64,000 bases of DNA. Source: an uncultured Blautia sp. GTDB taxonomy: Bacteria; Bacillota; Clostridia; Lachnospirales; Lachnospiraceae. The DNA is taken from positions 1-64,000 of the forward strand of contig UQLX01000012.1 in assembly GCA_900541985.1 (NCBI GenBank), written 5' to 3'. Positions 52,002-61,339 of this stretch are shown piece after piece. Numbering within the stretch: the first letter of the stretch is position 1; each line of letters starts with the position of its first letter. Below the pieces are notes generated by a model that ran no database searches, was not told where the DNA came from, and saw only the letters and a list, made by a program, of their open reading frames with translations. The position numbers and the translations under genes are program-made.

Positions 52002-53306
52002 ATGAGAGAATATACAACACAGATGGACGCGGCAAGGCGCGGTATCATCACACCGGAAATGAAAATTGTAGCAGAAAAGGAATACCGTACAGAGGAGGAA
52101 ATCCGTGATCTTGTGGCAAAAGGCCAGGCAGTGATCTGCGCCAATCGGCTCCATACCTGCATCGACCCAAATGGAGTAGGTTCCATGCTGCGGACCAAGA
52201 TCAATGTCAATCTTGGCGTATCCAGAGACTGCAAGGATTACGATGTGGAGATGAAAAAGGTAATGGCTGCCGTGGATATGGGAGCAGAAGCGATCATGGA
52301 TCTTTCCTCTCATGGAAATACCCAGCCTTTCCGAAGAAAGCTGACCCGGGAATGTCCGGCTATGATCGGCACGGTTCCTGTTTATGACAGCGTGATCCAT
52401 TATCAGAGAGATCTTTCTACGTTATCTGCAAAGGACTTTATTGATGTGATCCGCCTGCATGCCGAGGACGGTGTGGATTTTGTAACTCTTCACTGCGGAA
52501 TCACAAGAAAGACGATTGATCAGATCCGTACACATAAAAGAAAAATGAATATTGTATCCAGAGGCGGCTCTCTTGTATTTGCCTGGATGAGCATGACCGG
52601 AGAAGAAAATCCGTTTTATGAATATTATGACGAGATTCTGGATATCTGCCGGGAATATGATGTGACGATCTCTCTTGGAGATGCCTGCCGTCCGGGCTGT
52701 CTGGCAGATGCCAGTGACGTATGCCAGATTGAAGAACTGGTGCGCCTGGGCGAGCTGACTAAACGTGCATGGGCAAAAGATGTGCAGGTGATGGTAGAGG
52801 GACCGGGACATGTGCCGCTGGATCAGATCGAGGCCAATATGAAACTTCAGCAGACGATCTGCATGGGAGCGCCTTTTTATGTTCTGGGACCCATCGTTAC
52901 CGATATTGCTCCGGGCTACGACCATATTACCGCGGCGATCGGCGGTGCCGCAGCCGCAGCAGCAGGAGCTGCTTTTCTCTGCTATGTGACACCGGCAGAG
53001 CACCTTGCTCTTCCAAATGTGGAGGATGTAAAACAGGGCATTATTGCTTCGAGAATCGCTGCCCATGCAGCAGATATTGCAAAAAAAGTCCCTCATGCAA
53101 GAGATATGGATGACGCCATGGCAGATGCAAGAAGGAACTTTGACTGGGAGAAGCAGTGGGAGTGCTCCATTGATCCGGAGACAGCCAGAAGTATCCGGGA
53201 CGACCGGGCTCCGGAGCATGAGGACAGCTGTTCTATGTGCGGAAAATTCTGCGCGGTCCGCAGTATGAATAAAGCTTTGAACGGAGAATATATTGATATC
53301 CTCTGA
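52002..53306 (+). CDS. thiC: Phosphomethylpyrimidine synthase ThiC
   Basis: A 434-residue radical SAM enzyme that rearranges aminoimidazole ribotide to HMP-P. I start at ATG 52002, eight bases after AAAGGA; the frame is open further upstream but overlaps thiD. The unusual C-terminal cluster motif is present in SCSMCGKFCAVRSM (CX2CX4C) near residue 413-426. DLSSHGNTQPFRR near 105, LHCGITRKT near 164 and VEGPGHVPLDQIEANM near 265 match the family. Last gene of the operon, 100 bases before coaBC. Confidence 0.97.
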   Translation: MREYTTQMDAARRGIITPEMKIVAEKEYRTEEEIRDLVAKGQAVICANRLHTCIDPNGVGSMLRTKINVNLGVSRDCKDYDVEMKKVMAAVDMGAEAIMDLSSHGNTQPFRRKLTRECPAMIGTVPVYDSVIHYQRDLSTLSAKDFIDVIRLHAEDGVDFVTLHCGITRKTIDQIRTHKRKMNIVSRGGSLVFAWMSMTGEENPFYEYYDEILDICREYDVTISLGDACRPGCLADASDVCQIEELVRLGELTKRAWAKDVQVMVEGPGHVPLDQIEANMKLQQTICMGAPFYVLGPIVTDIAPGYDHITAAIGGAAAAAAGAAFLCYVTPAEHLALPNVEDVKQGIIASRIAAHAADIAKKVPHARDMDDAMADARRNFDWEKQWECSIDPETARSIRDDRAPEHEDSCSMCGKFCAVRSMNKALNGEYIDIL

Positions 53307-53338
53307 TGTATAAAAACATAAACACATGAAAAATACCA

Positions 53339-53367
53339 TTGCAATTCATACATCAGATTGATAGAAT
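53339..53367 (+). promoter_or_regulatory. Candidate promoter for coaBC-ECF-coaX
   Basis: TTGCAA at 53339-53344, 17 bases, TAGAAT at 53362-53367. No terminator separates it from thiC, so some read-through is possible. Confidence 0.55.
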
Positions 53368-53405
53368 AGGAAGCGAAACAGAACAGAACGGAGGAGGAAA
53401 CTGGA

Positions 53406-54638
53406 ATGTTAAAAGGAAAAACAGTGCTTCTTGGCGTTACCGGAAGTATCGCTGCCTATAAGATCGCCTATCTTGCCAGTGCGCTGAACAAGCTTCATGC
53501 ACAGGTGCATGTACTGATGACAGAGAACGCGACGAATTTTATCAATCCGATCACATTTGAGTCACTGACCGGCAATAAATGCCTGGTGGATACCTTTGAC
53601 CGGAATTTTCAGTTTCAGGTAGAGCATGTATCTCTTGCCAAACAGGCGGATGTGGTGATGATCGCTCCGGCAAGCGCCAATGTGATCGGCAAGCTTGCGC
53701 ACGGTATTGCGGACGATATGCTGACAACTACCGTTATGGCATGTAAATGTAAAAAATATATTTCTCCGGCAATGAATACAAATATGTATGAAAATCCTGT
53801 TGTCCAGGACAATTTGAAAATTCTGGAGCATTATGGCTTCGGAGTGATCGACCCGGCGGTGGGATATCTGGCATGTGGAGATACCGGAGCCGGTAAAATG
53901 CCGGAGCCGGAAGTGCTTTTTCAGTATATTTTGAGGGAAATTGCCTGTGATAAGGATCTTGCAGGCAAGAAGCTTCTTGTGACAGCCGGGCCTACGCAGG
54001 AGTCTATTGATCCGGTCCGTTATATTACCAACCACTCTTCGGGAAAGATGGGGTATGCCATTGCACGGGCAGCCATGCTCCGGGGAGCAGAGGTGACACT
54101 GGTGACAGGACCCTGCACCATAGCCAGACCTCCCTTTGTTAAGATTGTTCCTGTGACCACTGCGAGAGACATGTTTGAGGCAGTCACATCAGTCAGTGAA
54201 GAGCAGGACATCATCATAAAAGCAGCCGCAGTGGCGGATTACCGCCCCTCTCACGTTGCAGACGAAAAGATGAAAAAACACGACAGTGAACTGACCATTG
54301 AACTGGAAAAAACAGACGACATCCTGAAATATCTGGGTGAACACAGACGTCCGGGTCAGTTTTTATGTGGATTTTCCATGGAAACACAGAATATGATAGG
54401 TAATTCCAGGGCCAAGCTTCAGAAGAAGCATCTGGATATGGTGGCAGCCAATAACCTGAAGGTGGAAGGCGCCGGATTCCAGGGAGATACGAATGTGCTG
54501 ACCCTGATTACACAGAATGAGGAAGCGTCACTTAAGCGGATGAGCAAAGAGGATGCAGCCAATGTCATTCTGGATAAGATCCTCTCTATGCTAAGAGAGA
54601 GGGAAGTGCAACCCGTTTACCAGGAAGCGGGCAAATAA
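53406..54638 (+). CDS. coaBC: Bifunctional phosphopantothenoylcysteine decarboxylase / synthase
   Basis: A 410-residue fusion of CoaC (flavin-dependent decarboxylase) and CoaB (CTP-dependent synthase), two steps of coenzyme A synthesis. CoaC shows LGVTGSIAAYKIA near residue 8-20, PAMNTNMYENPVV near 119 and ACGDTGAGKMPEPE near 156-169. CoaB starts near 186 with LLVTAGPTQESIDPVRYITN and NHSSGKMGYAIA; the synthase lysine region KADDIL is here KTDDILKYLG near 295. GGAGGA precedes the start. Confidence 0.96.
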   Translation: MLKGKTVLLGVTGSIAAYKIAYLASALNKLHAQVHVLMTENATNFINPITFESLTGNKCLVDTFDRNFQFQVEHVSLAKQADVVMIAPASANVIGKLAHGIADDMLTTTVMACKCKKYISPAMNTNMYENPVVQDNLKILEHYGFGVIDPAVGYLACGDTGAGKMPEPEVLFQYILREIACDKDLAGKKLLVTAGPTQESIDPVRYITNHSSGKMGYAIARAAMLRGAEVTLVTGPCTIARPPFVKIVPVTTARDMFEAVTSVSEEQDIIIKAAAVADYRPSHVADEKMKKHDSELTIELEKTDDILKYLGEHRRPGQFLCGFSMETQNMIGNSRAKLQKKHLDMVAANNLKVEGAGFQGDTNVLTLITQNEEASLKRMSKEDAANVILDKILSMLREREVQPVYQEAGK

Positions 54639-54706
54639 AAAATTCCGGCCCGCAGTTCCGCACCGTATTGTATCCCTGCAGAGGGAACGATAACAAGGAG
54701 GAAAAA

Positions 54707-55339
54707 ATGAAAACAACAAAGAAATTCACTACGTCACAGCTTACCATGCTGGGGTTGATGTCCGGCATTCTTCTGCTTATGGCATATACTCCGTTGGGGT
54801 ATCTGAACATTGGTCCTCTGGCGATCTCTTTTAATGTGATCCCGGTTGCCATCAGCGCTGTTGTGCTGGGCCCTACGGGAGGAGCAATCGCAGGAGCTAT
54901 TTTTGGACTTACCAGCTTTGGTCAGTGTATCGGTATTGGCGGTACCAGTGCAATGGGCGCCATGCTGTTTGGCATCAATCCGCTTCTGGCATTTCTCCAG
55001 AGATTTCTTCCGAGACTTCTGGACGGATTTTGTCTTGGATACATATTCCGTTTTATGCGAAAAAAGGCAAACATTTATGTATCCTGTGCAGTGACGGGAT
55101 TTTTCTCTGCATTTCTTAATACGCTGTTCTTTATGACGGCACTGATCGGAATGTTTGGAAATACCTCATATATCAGGGAAATGATCGGCGGTCAGAACGT
55201 GATCCTGTTCTGCTGTGCTTTTGTAGGCATCAACGCAGTCTGTGAAATGGTTTCCTCTACCGTGATCACAGGAGCAGTAGGAGCAGCCCTTTCCCGGGCA
55301 CATCTTCTTCCGGCAGCCCATGCGGTTCCTGCAAAATAA
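54707..55339 (+). CDS. ECF transporter substrate-binding (S) component, probably pantothenate-specific
   Basis: A 210-residue membrane protein with about six helices, start ATG 54707 after AAGGAGG. Features of ECF S-components are seen in LTMLGLMSGILLLMAYTPLGYL near the N-terminus and VLGPTGGAIAGAIFGLTSFG near residue 53-72. It belongs to the PanT-like/DUF-type group and sits between coaBC and coaX, which points to pantothenate uptake. The shared EcfA/EcfT energising units are elsewhere. Specificity comes from context. Confidence 0.85.
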   Translation: MKTTKKFTTSQLTMLGLMSGILLLMAYTPLGYLNIGPLAISFNVIPVAISAVVLGPTGGAIAGAIFGLTSFGQCIGIGGTSAMGAMLFGINPLLAFLQRFLPRLLDGFCLGYIFRFMRKKANIYVSCAVTGFFSAFLNTLFFMTALIGMFGNTSYIREMIGGQNVILFCCAFVGINAVCEMVSSTVITGAVGAALSRAHLLPAAHAVPAK

Positions 55340-55403
55340 ACAGAAGTTTTTGCCGAAAACACGATAAAAGAAGCATTAGAATTAACGTTAGGGATGAGAA
55401 AAT

Positions 55404-56171
55404 ATGATCTTAGCTATTGATATCGGAAACACCAATATTGTTGTGGGCTGTATTGACCGGGAAAAAACCTACTTTGTAGAACGTCTCTCTACGGTACGCA
55501 CAAAAACAGAACTGGAATATGCCATTGATCTGAAAACAGTTCTTGATATTTATCATATCAAAAAACAGGACATTGAAGGGTGTATTATCTCTTCTGTTGT
55601 ACCGCAGATCACGAATGTGGCGAAGCTGGCAGCAGAAAAGATCCTGAAAAAAGAGGTTATGGTAGTAGAACCGGGGCTGAAGACCGGACTGAACATCATG
55701 CTGGATAATCCGGGAGAAATGGGAGCAGACCGTGTGGCGGATGCGGTTGCAGCCATGACTTTTTATCCGGTGCCGCTTGTGATCGTAGATATGGGAACTG
55801 CTACAACGGTTTCCGTTGTAGATGAAAAGAAGCGTTTCATGGGAGGCATGATCCTTCCGGGTGTACGGGTGTCTCTGGATGCGCTGACAGCAAGAGCTTC
55901 CCAGCTCAGTGGGATCAGCATTGAGGAACCGAAAAGACTGATCGGAAGAAATACAGTGGACTGTATGAAAAGCGGTATCCTTTATGGAAATGCTGCTGCA
56001 GTAGATGGTATCATAGACAGGATCGAAGAAAATCTGGGACAGAAGGTAACAGTGATCGCTACAGGAGGAATGTCAAAAAAGATCATTCCTCACTGTAAAC
56101 GGGATATGATCCGTGATCCGGATCTTTTACTGAAGGGTCTTCTTGTGATCTACGAGAAGAATCGTTCATGA
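55404..56171 (+). CDS. coaX: Type III pantothenate kinase
   Basis: A 255-residue ASKHA-fold kinase for the first step of coenzyme A synthesis. Signatures are LAIDIGNTNIVVGC at residues 2-15, GADRVADAVAA near 104, and VIVDMGTATTVSVVD near 122-136. Length fits CoaX and there is no CoaA-type P-loop. Forms an operon with coaBC and the S-component. The 3' end overlaps the converging pseudouridine synthase gene by six bases, with no visible terminator. Confidence 0.95.
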   Translation: MILAIDIGNTNIVVGCIDREKTYFVERLSTVRTKTELEYAIDLKTVLDIYHIKKQDIEGCIISSVVPQITNVAKLAAEKILKKEVMVVEPGLKTGLNIMLDNPGEMGADRVADAVAAMTFYPVPLVIVDMGTATTVSVVDEKKRFMGGMILPGVRVSLDALTARASQLSGISIEEPKRLIGRNTVDCMKSGILYGNAAAVDGIIDRIEENLGQKVTVIATGGMSKKIIPHCKRDMIRDPDLLLKGLLVIYEKNRS

Positions 56172-57050
56172 AAAACCTCTGACCATATCCTCCGGAACAG
56201 GAGCCAGGAAGCGAAGTTCTTCTCCGGTAACCGGATGACGAAATTCCAGCTGCAGAGAATGGAGCGGCTGTCTTTGAAAAAAGGTATAATCCGGGCAGTA
56301 AAGATAATCGGCGGGAAGGGGAAAACCCAGATAGCCCATATGGACCCGGATCTGGTGTGTTCTTCCGGTTTCCAGATGGAGCTCCAGAAGAGACATATTT
56401 TTGTGAGAGGCAAGACGGTGATAGAAGGTGACCGCTGCCTCTCCTTTTTCATAGTCTACACATCGTTTGATCACAGAATCTCCAAGTCTTGCAATGGGCG
56501 CGGAGATTTTTCCGTCTAAGGGAGGGATGCCTTTGACTACTGCAAGGTAGGTGCGGCGTATCTCTCTTTTTTTCATCTGGGAAGAAAGAAGCGCTGCACT
56601 GAAAGGATTTTTTGCAAGGATCAGCGCCCCGGAGGTGTCGCGATCCAGCCGGTTGATGCAGCGGAAAGGGCAGAAGCTTCCCTGCTGCCGGAAATAAAAG
56701 GCGGCGCCGTTTGCAAGGGTGTTTTCGTAATTGCCCATGGAAGGATGCACCGGCATTCCGGCAGGCTTGTTTACAACCAGGATATCCTGATCTTCAAAAA
56801 GGACATCCAGATTTATGGAGGTTGGTGGGATGTTTTCCGGATCGCCTGTTTCCGGAATATGGATGCGCAGAAGATCCCCGTCTGTCAGAAGCGTTCTCCC
56901 GCCGGCTTTGGTATTATTTAAAAGAATGGCATCCTTCTGAGATTTCATAGAGGAAAGGATGTTTCTGGAAAAACCTTTTGTCCGCAGGAAATCAAGGATC
57001 TGGGTGCCGCTGTTTTCTTTTTTGATAGTATAAGTCAGGATTCTGTCCAT
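56166..57050 (-). CDS. RluA-family pseudouridine synthase
   Basis: A 294-residue RNA pseudouridine synthase. A short N-terminal S4-like region is followed by the RluA core. It contains VVNKPAGMPVHPS near residue 95 and the catalytic aspartate in RCINRLDRDTSGALILA near 134-150, with RTHQIRVHMGYLGFPLPADYLY near 228. The family modifies 23S rRNA or tRNA; which position is not determinable. Converges on coaX with a six-base overlap, and is preceded on the same strand by an AraC gene only 21 bases away. Confidence 0.92.
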   Translation of the reverse strand: MDRILTYTIKKENSGTQILDFLRTKGFSRNILSSMKSQKDAILLNNTKAGGRTLLTDGDLLRIHIPETGDPENIPPTSINLDVLFEDQDILVVNKPAGMPVHPSMGNYENTLANGAAFYFRQQGSFCPFRCINRLDRDTSGALILAKNPFSAALLSSQMKKREIRRTYLAVVKGIPPLDGKISAPIARLGDSVIKRCVDYEKGEAAVTFYHRLASHKNMSLLELHLETGRTHQIRVHMGYLGFPLPADYLYCPDYTFFQRQPLHSLQLEFRHPVTGEELRFLAPVPEDMVRGFS

Positions 57051-57071
57051 GAAAATGCCTCGTCTGTCTGA

Positions 57072-57935
57072 TTATTTTTTGTGCTCGTTTTTTGTGTCTG
57101 GGTGACGCTCTGTTTTTTTGGTCAGTTTACGGTAGCTCCCTGCCGACATGCCGCAGTATTTGCGGAAGCTTTGAGAAAGATAGCTCTGAGAAGAGAATCC
57201 GGTAAGGTGGGCGATATCGGAGATTCCGTAATCTGTGGTCTCCAGAAGCTCCTTGCAGACCTCGATCCTTCTGCGGTTCAGATAGCTGATCGGGGAGATC
57301 CCGTAATATTTTGTAAACTCATGACTCAGATAATACTTATTCAAGTGGCTGATGGCAGAAAGCTGATCCAGAGTGATCGGTTCGCTGTAGCTGGAATCCA
57401 GATAACGTTTAATATCTGCACATTCCCGGCTGGGCTGCTGGGAGGAGACCACCTCAAAGGCTGAGTCGGTAAGTCTTTTCAGCTGGATGGTAAGGCTTTC
57501 CAGCATGTTCCTGCATATGCTTTCGTATCCTTCCTGCTTTTGGTCCAGCTCCTGAAAAATCGAGTGAAAATAAAAAAGCAGATCGGTTTTTTTCTGACGG
57601 CAGTTAAAGATCTGAAAATCCTTATGGTCATGAAAAGAAAAACTGATCCCGTCTACTCCTACGGTAAAATAACTCAGCGGATGGCTGCTGTCAGAAAGCT
57701 CTGTATGGCTTAAACGAGGACTGATGATAATAAGATCATCTTTTGCAATGGGAAACACCTCATTCCGGATAAGAAAATTTCCTTTTCCTTCCCGCACATA
57801 AAATAGTTCGGTAAACCCATGGGAGTGAGGAATACTGGACCAGTCGCCTTCGTATCTGGAGGCGGAGGCAGAGACAAGTACCGCGTCTACAGAAGGACAG
57901 GAACCGGAAGTGAAGAGCAGAGAACGGTTGCTCAT
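57072..57935 (-). CDS. AraC-family transcriptional regulator
   Basis: A 287-residue regulator with an N-terminal cupin-like sensor domain (IPHSHGFTELFYVREGKGNFLI near residue 37, a typical sugar-sensing region) and two C-terminal helix-turn-helix motifs (LDQLSAISHLNKYYLSHEF near 190 and ISDIAHLTGFSSQSYLSQSF near 240). It diverges from the GH112 phosphorylase gene, so it most likely activates that gene in response to a host-glycan sugar. Target and ligand are inferred. Confidence 0.9.
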   Translation of the reverse strand: MSNRSLLFTSGSCPSVDAVLVSASASRYEGDWSSIPHSHGFTELFYVREGKGNFLIRNEVFPIAKDDLIIISPRLSHTELSDSSHPLSYFTVGVDGISFSFHDHKDFQIFNCRQKKTDLLFYFHSIFQELDQKQEGYESICRNMLESLTIQLKRLTDSAFEVVSSQQPSRECADIKRYLDSSYSEPITLDQLSAISHLNKYYLSHEFTKYYGISPISYLNRRRIEVCKELLETTDYGISDIAHLTGFSSQSYLSQSFRKYCGMSAGSYRKLTKKTERHPDTKNEHKK

Positions 57936-58070
57936 GGCAGCTCCTTTCTATATGGCAAACATTAGTGTTTTTGTTTTTGGAATTGTTTTATAAAACCTGA
58001 TAATTTTATCATATCACAAAAAAAATCATACAGCAAGATTTCTAAAAAACAAAGCAAAAAGACAATTGAA

Positions 58071-58099
58071 TTCCCAGAGCAGAATCATTATTCTATACT
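58071..58099 (+). promoter_or_regulatory. Candidate activator-type promoter of the GH112 gene
   Basis: TTCCCA at 58071-58076, 17 bases, TATACT at 58094-58099. The weak -35 fits dependence on the divergent AraC protein. Two AGCAA direct repeats (58032-58036 and 58053-58057) lie 21 bases apart upstream. Confidence 0.4.
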
Positions 58100-58158
58100 T
58101 AGAAAAAGGAAACGTTTGTACAGGGAGATTTTTACATAATAGCAATGGAGGTAAAAAC

Positions 58159-60318
58159 ATGGCAGAAAAAAGAGGAAGAGTCACGATCCCTACAGATCTG
58201 GACGTGATCAAAGAAACACTTGATATCATGAAAGAATGGGGCGCGGATGCCATCCGTGACTGTGACGGTACGGAATTTCCCCAGGAGCTTAAGGACACCG
58301 GTTCCAAGATCTATGCAACCTATTATACAACACGTAAAGACAACGACTGGGCAAAGGCGCATCCGGAAGAAATCCAGCAGATGTATATCATGACTTCCAT
58401 TCATACAGCGGTTGAAGACAGTCTGGAGATCCACCTTATGGATCATCTTTATCCGGATATGCTTGCAGTCAACACAAGAGACGATATCCGCAAATGGTGG
58501 GAGGTTATGGACCGCACAACCGGCCAGCCGGTTCCCTGTGAGAAATGGTCCTATCAGGAAGAGACAGGAAATGTAGTGATCCGGGCAGAACGCTTCCATC
58601 AGTATACCGTAAGCTTTCTTGCCTATATCATGTGGGATCCGGTCCATATGTACAATGCAGTTGTCAATGACTGGAAGGACGTAGAGCCTCAGATGACATT
58701 CGATGTACGCCAGCCGGCAACCAGAGAGTATTCTTTCAACCGTCTCCGCCGTTTCCTGGAAACACATGAGTATGTGGATGTGGTACGTTTTACTACATTT
58801 TTCCATCAGTTCACACTGATCTTTGATGAAATGGCAAGAGAAAAATATGTAGACTGGTATGGATATTCCGCATCTGTCAGCCCATATATTCTGGAACAGT
58901 TTGAAAAGGAAGTGGGATATGCCTTCCGTCCGGAATTTATCATTGATCAGGGATATATGAACAATACTTACCGTATCCCTTCCAGGGAATTCCGCGATTT
59001 CCAGGCATTCCAGCGCAGAGAGGTTGCTCTTCTTGCAAAAGAAATGGTAGATATCGTACACGAGTATGGCAAAGAAGCCATGATGTTCATGGGAGATCAC
59101 TGGATCGGTATGGAGCCGTTTATGGATGAATTTGCTCAGATCGGTCTGGATGCAGTAGTAGGAAGTGTAGGCAACGGAGCGACCCTTCGTCTTTTCAGCG
59201 ACATCAAGCATGTAAAATATACAGAGGGACGTTTTCTTCCGTATTTTTTCCCGGATACCTTCCACGAAGGCGGCGACCCGGTCAGGGAAGCAAAGGTAAA
59301 CTGGGTAACAGCAAGAAGAGCGATCCTGAGAAGTCCGATCCAGAGAATCGGCTACGGCGGTTATCTCAAGCTTGCTCTCCAGTTCCCGGATTTTGTAGAT
59401 TATATCAAGGAAGTGTGTCAGGAGTTCCGTACACTTTATGATAATATCCAGGGTGTGACACCTTACTGTGTCAAGAGAGTTGCGGTTCTGAACTGCTGGG
59501 GCAAAATGCGCGCATGGGGAAATCATATGGTGCACCATGGCCTCTATTATAAACAGAACTATTCCTACTTCGGTGTGATCGAAGCACTGAGCGGCGCTCC
59601 TTTTGATGTTGCCTTTATCAGCTTTGAAGACATTAAGGCAGATCCTCAGCTTTTGAAAAACTTTGACGTGGTGATCAATGTAGGAGATGCAGATACTGCA
59701 CAGAGCGGCGGAGAATACTGGATCGATGAAACTGTCAGCACAGCAGTCCGTGAGTTTGTATACAACGGCGGCGGATTTATCGGCGTAGGCGAGCCTGGCG
59801 CTCATCAGTGGCAGGGTAAATTCTTCCAGCTGGATGACATCCTTGGCGTAGAAGAAGAAAGAGGCTTTAACCTGAATACAGATAAGTATAACTGGGAAGA
59901 GCACAGAGATCACTTTATCCTGAAGGACTGTGCCGGAGAAGTGGATTTTGGTGAAGGCAAAAAGAACATCTTTGCCCTTCCGGAGACAGAGATCCTGATC
60001 CAGAAAGACAAAGAGGTACAGATGGCAGTAAAAACCTTTGGAAAAGGCCGTGGCGTGTATATCAGTGGTCTTCCGTACAGCTTTGAGAACAGCCGTGTTC
60101 TGTATCGTTCTGTTCTGTGGTCTGCATCTGCAGAAGAAGAACTGAACTTATGGTATTCAACAAACTACAACGTAGAAGTCCACGCTTATGTAAAGAACGG
60201 AAAATACTGCGTGGTAAATAATACTTATGAACCGCAGGATACGACCGTTTACCGTGGCGACGGAAGCAGCTTTGATCTTCATATGGGAGCAAATGAGATC
60301 AAATGGTATGAAATCTGA
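58159..60318 (+). CDS. GH112 galactosyl-disaccharide phosphorylase (1,3-beta-galactosyl-N-acetylhexosamine type)
   Basis: A 719-residue GH112 enzyme from ATG 58159 after GGAGG. The family splits galacto-N-biose/lacto-N-biose I, or in some clostridia galactosyl-rhamnose, by phosphorolysis to galactose 1-phosphate. A (beta/alpha)8 barrel holds the acid residue Asp313 in FMGDHWIGMEPF, matching the position known from the Bifidobacterium enzyme; the C-terminal part has beta domains (GGGFIGVGEPGAHQWQGKF near 538). No signal peptide, so it acts inside the cell on imported disaccharide. No ABC importer lies beside it. The precise disaccharide (GNB/LNB versus Gal-Rha) cannot be decided here. Confidence 0.92.
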   Translation: MAEKRGRVTIPTDLDVIKETLDIMKEWGADAIRDCDGTEFPQELKDTGSKIYATYYTTRKDNDWAKAHPEEIQQMYIMTSIHTAVEDSLEIHLMDHLYPDMLAVNTRDDIRKWWEVMDRTTGQPVPCEKWSYQEETGNVVIRAERFHQYTVSFLAYIMWDPVHMYNAVVNDWKDVEPQMTFDVRQPATREYSFNRLRRFLETHEYVDVVRFTTFFHQFTLIFDEMAREKYVDWYGYSASVSPYILEQFEKEVGYAFRPEFIIDQGYMNNTYRIPSREFRDFQAFQRREVALLAKEMVDIVHEYGKEAMMFMGDHWIGMEPFMDEFAQIGLDAVVGSVGNGATLRLFSDIKHVKYTEGRFLPYFFPDTFHEGGDPVREAKVNWVTARRAILRSPIQRIGYGGYLKLALQFPDFVDYIKEVCQEFRTLYDNIQGVTPYCVKRVAVLNCWGKMRAWGNHMVHHGLYYKQNYSYFGVIEALSGAPFDVAFISFEDIKADPQLLKNFDVVINVGDADTAQSGGEYWIDETVSTAVREFVYNGGGFIGVGEPGAHQWQGKFFQLDDILGVEEERGFNLNTDKYNWEEHRDHFILKDCAGEVDFGEGKKNIFALPETEILIQKDKEVQMAVKTFGKGRGVYISGLPYSFENSRVLYRSVLWSASAEEELNLWYSTNYNVEVHAYVKNGKYCVVNNTYEPQDTTVYRGDGSSFDLHMGANEIKWYEI

Positions 60319-60329
60319 AGCAGGGATGT

Positions 60330-61217
60330 CTATTTAAATGCCTCTCCGCCCAGGTAATCCATGATTGCCTGGAGCGCCGGAGAGATCCACTTGTTTTTAT
60401 GATAAAGAACCTGTTTCCATATTTCTATGTTCAGCCCCGGCACATGAAGATATGTCAGCTTATGGCTCTGGACGGCGGCTTCTGTTACATAATCCGGAAG
60501 AAAGGACAGCTCTGAACCCTTCTGGAGGATACTGGTGATGAGGCTGGTATCACTGAGTTCCAGAAAAGGTGTGATCTCCATGGACCGGCTGGTCAGATAC
60601 TCATCCAGCAGCTTCTGATAGCTGGTACTGCGTTCCGTAAGGACAAAGGACTGGCGGATCAGTGTTTTCCATGAAACTGTTTTTTCGCAGGCAAGAGGAT
60701 GTCCGGCAGAACAGACAAAGTGACAGGCAACCGGTGCTTCGTATGCGATCACGTAATTTCGGTCATAAATATGATGATCCAGCGTATAGACCAGATCCAC
60801 TTCATTTCGGTTCAGAAGCTGGAACATGGTTTCTGTGCTGGTGCTGATCAGCTCCAGAGAGATTTCGGGAAAAAGCTGATGAAACTGCTCGAAATTATGC
60901 TGGAACAGCCAGTGGCACAGAGAGGGGGCAATGGCAATCCGGATATGCCCGGAAAGGGTGAGAGGATTGTCGGCAGTTTTTTTAATATCGTCGGCAGTAC
61001 GAAACAGCTGATGGGCAAGGGAAAGTATTTCCTTGCCCTTTTCTGTTAATTTGACACTGTGATTGATCCTTTCAAAAAGTGGGATCCCAAGTTCGGTTTC
61101 CAGCTGACGGATCTGCGTGGAAACAGAGGACTGCGTATAGCCGAGACTTTCGGCCGCCTTTGTAAAGCTTCCCAGTTCTGCCACCTGAATAAAGCTTTCC
61201 AGATTTCTGATCTCCAT
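60330..61217 (-). CDS. LysR-family transcriptional regulator
   Basis: A 295-residue LysR protein with the N-terminal winged helix (FIQVAELGSFTKAAESLGYTQSSVSTQIRQLE split across residues 9-40) and a periplasmic-binding-like effector domain from ~90 on. It diverges from the AGCS symporter gene. A TTGAT-N7-ATCAA inverted repeat lies directly before the symporter's -35 region. Control of that symporter and perhaps of itself is likely. The GH112 gene ends 11 bases from its stop codon. Confidence 0.92.
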   Translation of the reverse strand: MEIRNLESFIQVAELGSFTKAAESLGYTQSSVSTQIRQLETELGIPLFERINHSVKLTEKGKEILSLAHQLFRTADDIKKTADNPLTLSGHIRIAIAPSLCHWLFQHNFEQFHQLFPEISLELISTSTETMFQLLNRNEVDLVYTLDHHIYDRNYVIAYEAPVACHFVCSAGHPLACEKTVSWKTLIRQSFVLTERSTSYQKLLDEYLTSRSMEITPFLELSDTSLITSILQKGSELSFLPDYVTEAAVQSHKLTYLHVPGLNIEIWKQVLYHKNKWISPALQAIMDYLGGEAFK

Positions 61218-61256
61218 AAAAACCTCCTGTCTTGAGCATTGAAATTTTAAATGCTT

Positions 61257-61273
61257 TTGATTAAAACTATCAA
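61257..61273. promoter_or_regulatory. LysR-type operator candidate
   Basis: TTGAT at 61257-61261, seven bases, ATCAA at 61269-61273: a T-N11-A type dyad placed two bases before the symporter -35 element and between lysR and its likely target. Confidence 0.5.
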
Positions 61274-61274
61274 T

Positions 61275-61303
61275 TTTTCAAATTGTAAAAAGTATTATAT
61301 ACT
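61275..61303 (+). promoter_or_regulatory. Candidate promoter for the AGCS symporter
   Basis: TTTTCA at 61275-61280, 17 bases, TATACT at 61298-61303. Confidence 0.45.
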
Positions 61304-61339
61304 AAATACTATCATTGTTCAAGAAAATCAGGAGGAGTT

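Noticed and set aside
58108..58124. Possible catabolite-response element around AAACGTTT before the GH112 gene
   Set aside because: Only the central palindrome fits; the flanks have several mismatches to the cre consensus.
58132..59913. A 593-codon open frame antisense to the GH112 gene
   Set aside because: Shadow of a well-supported gene; no start signal or recognisable domain.
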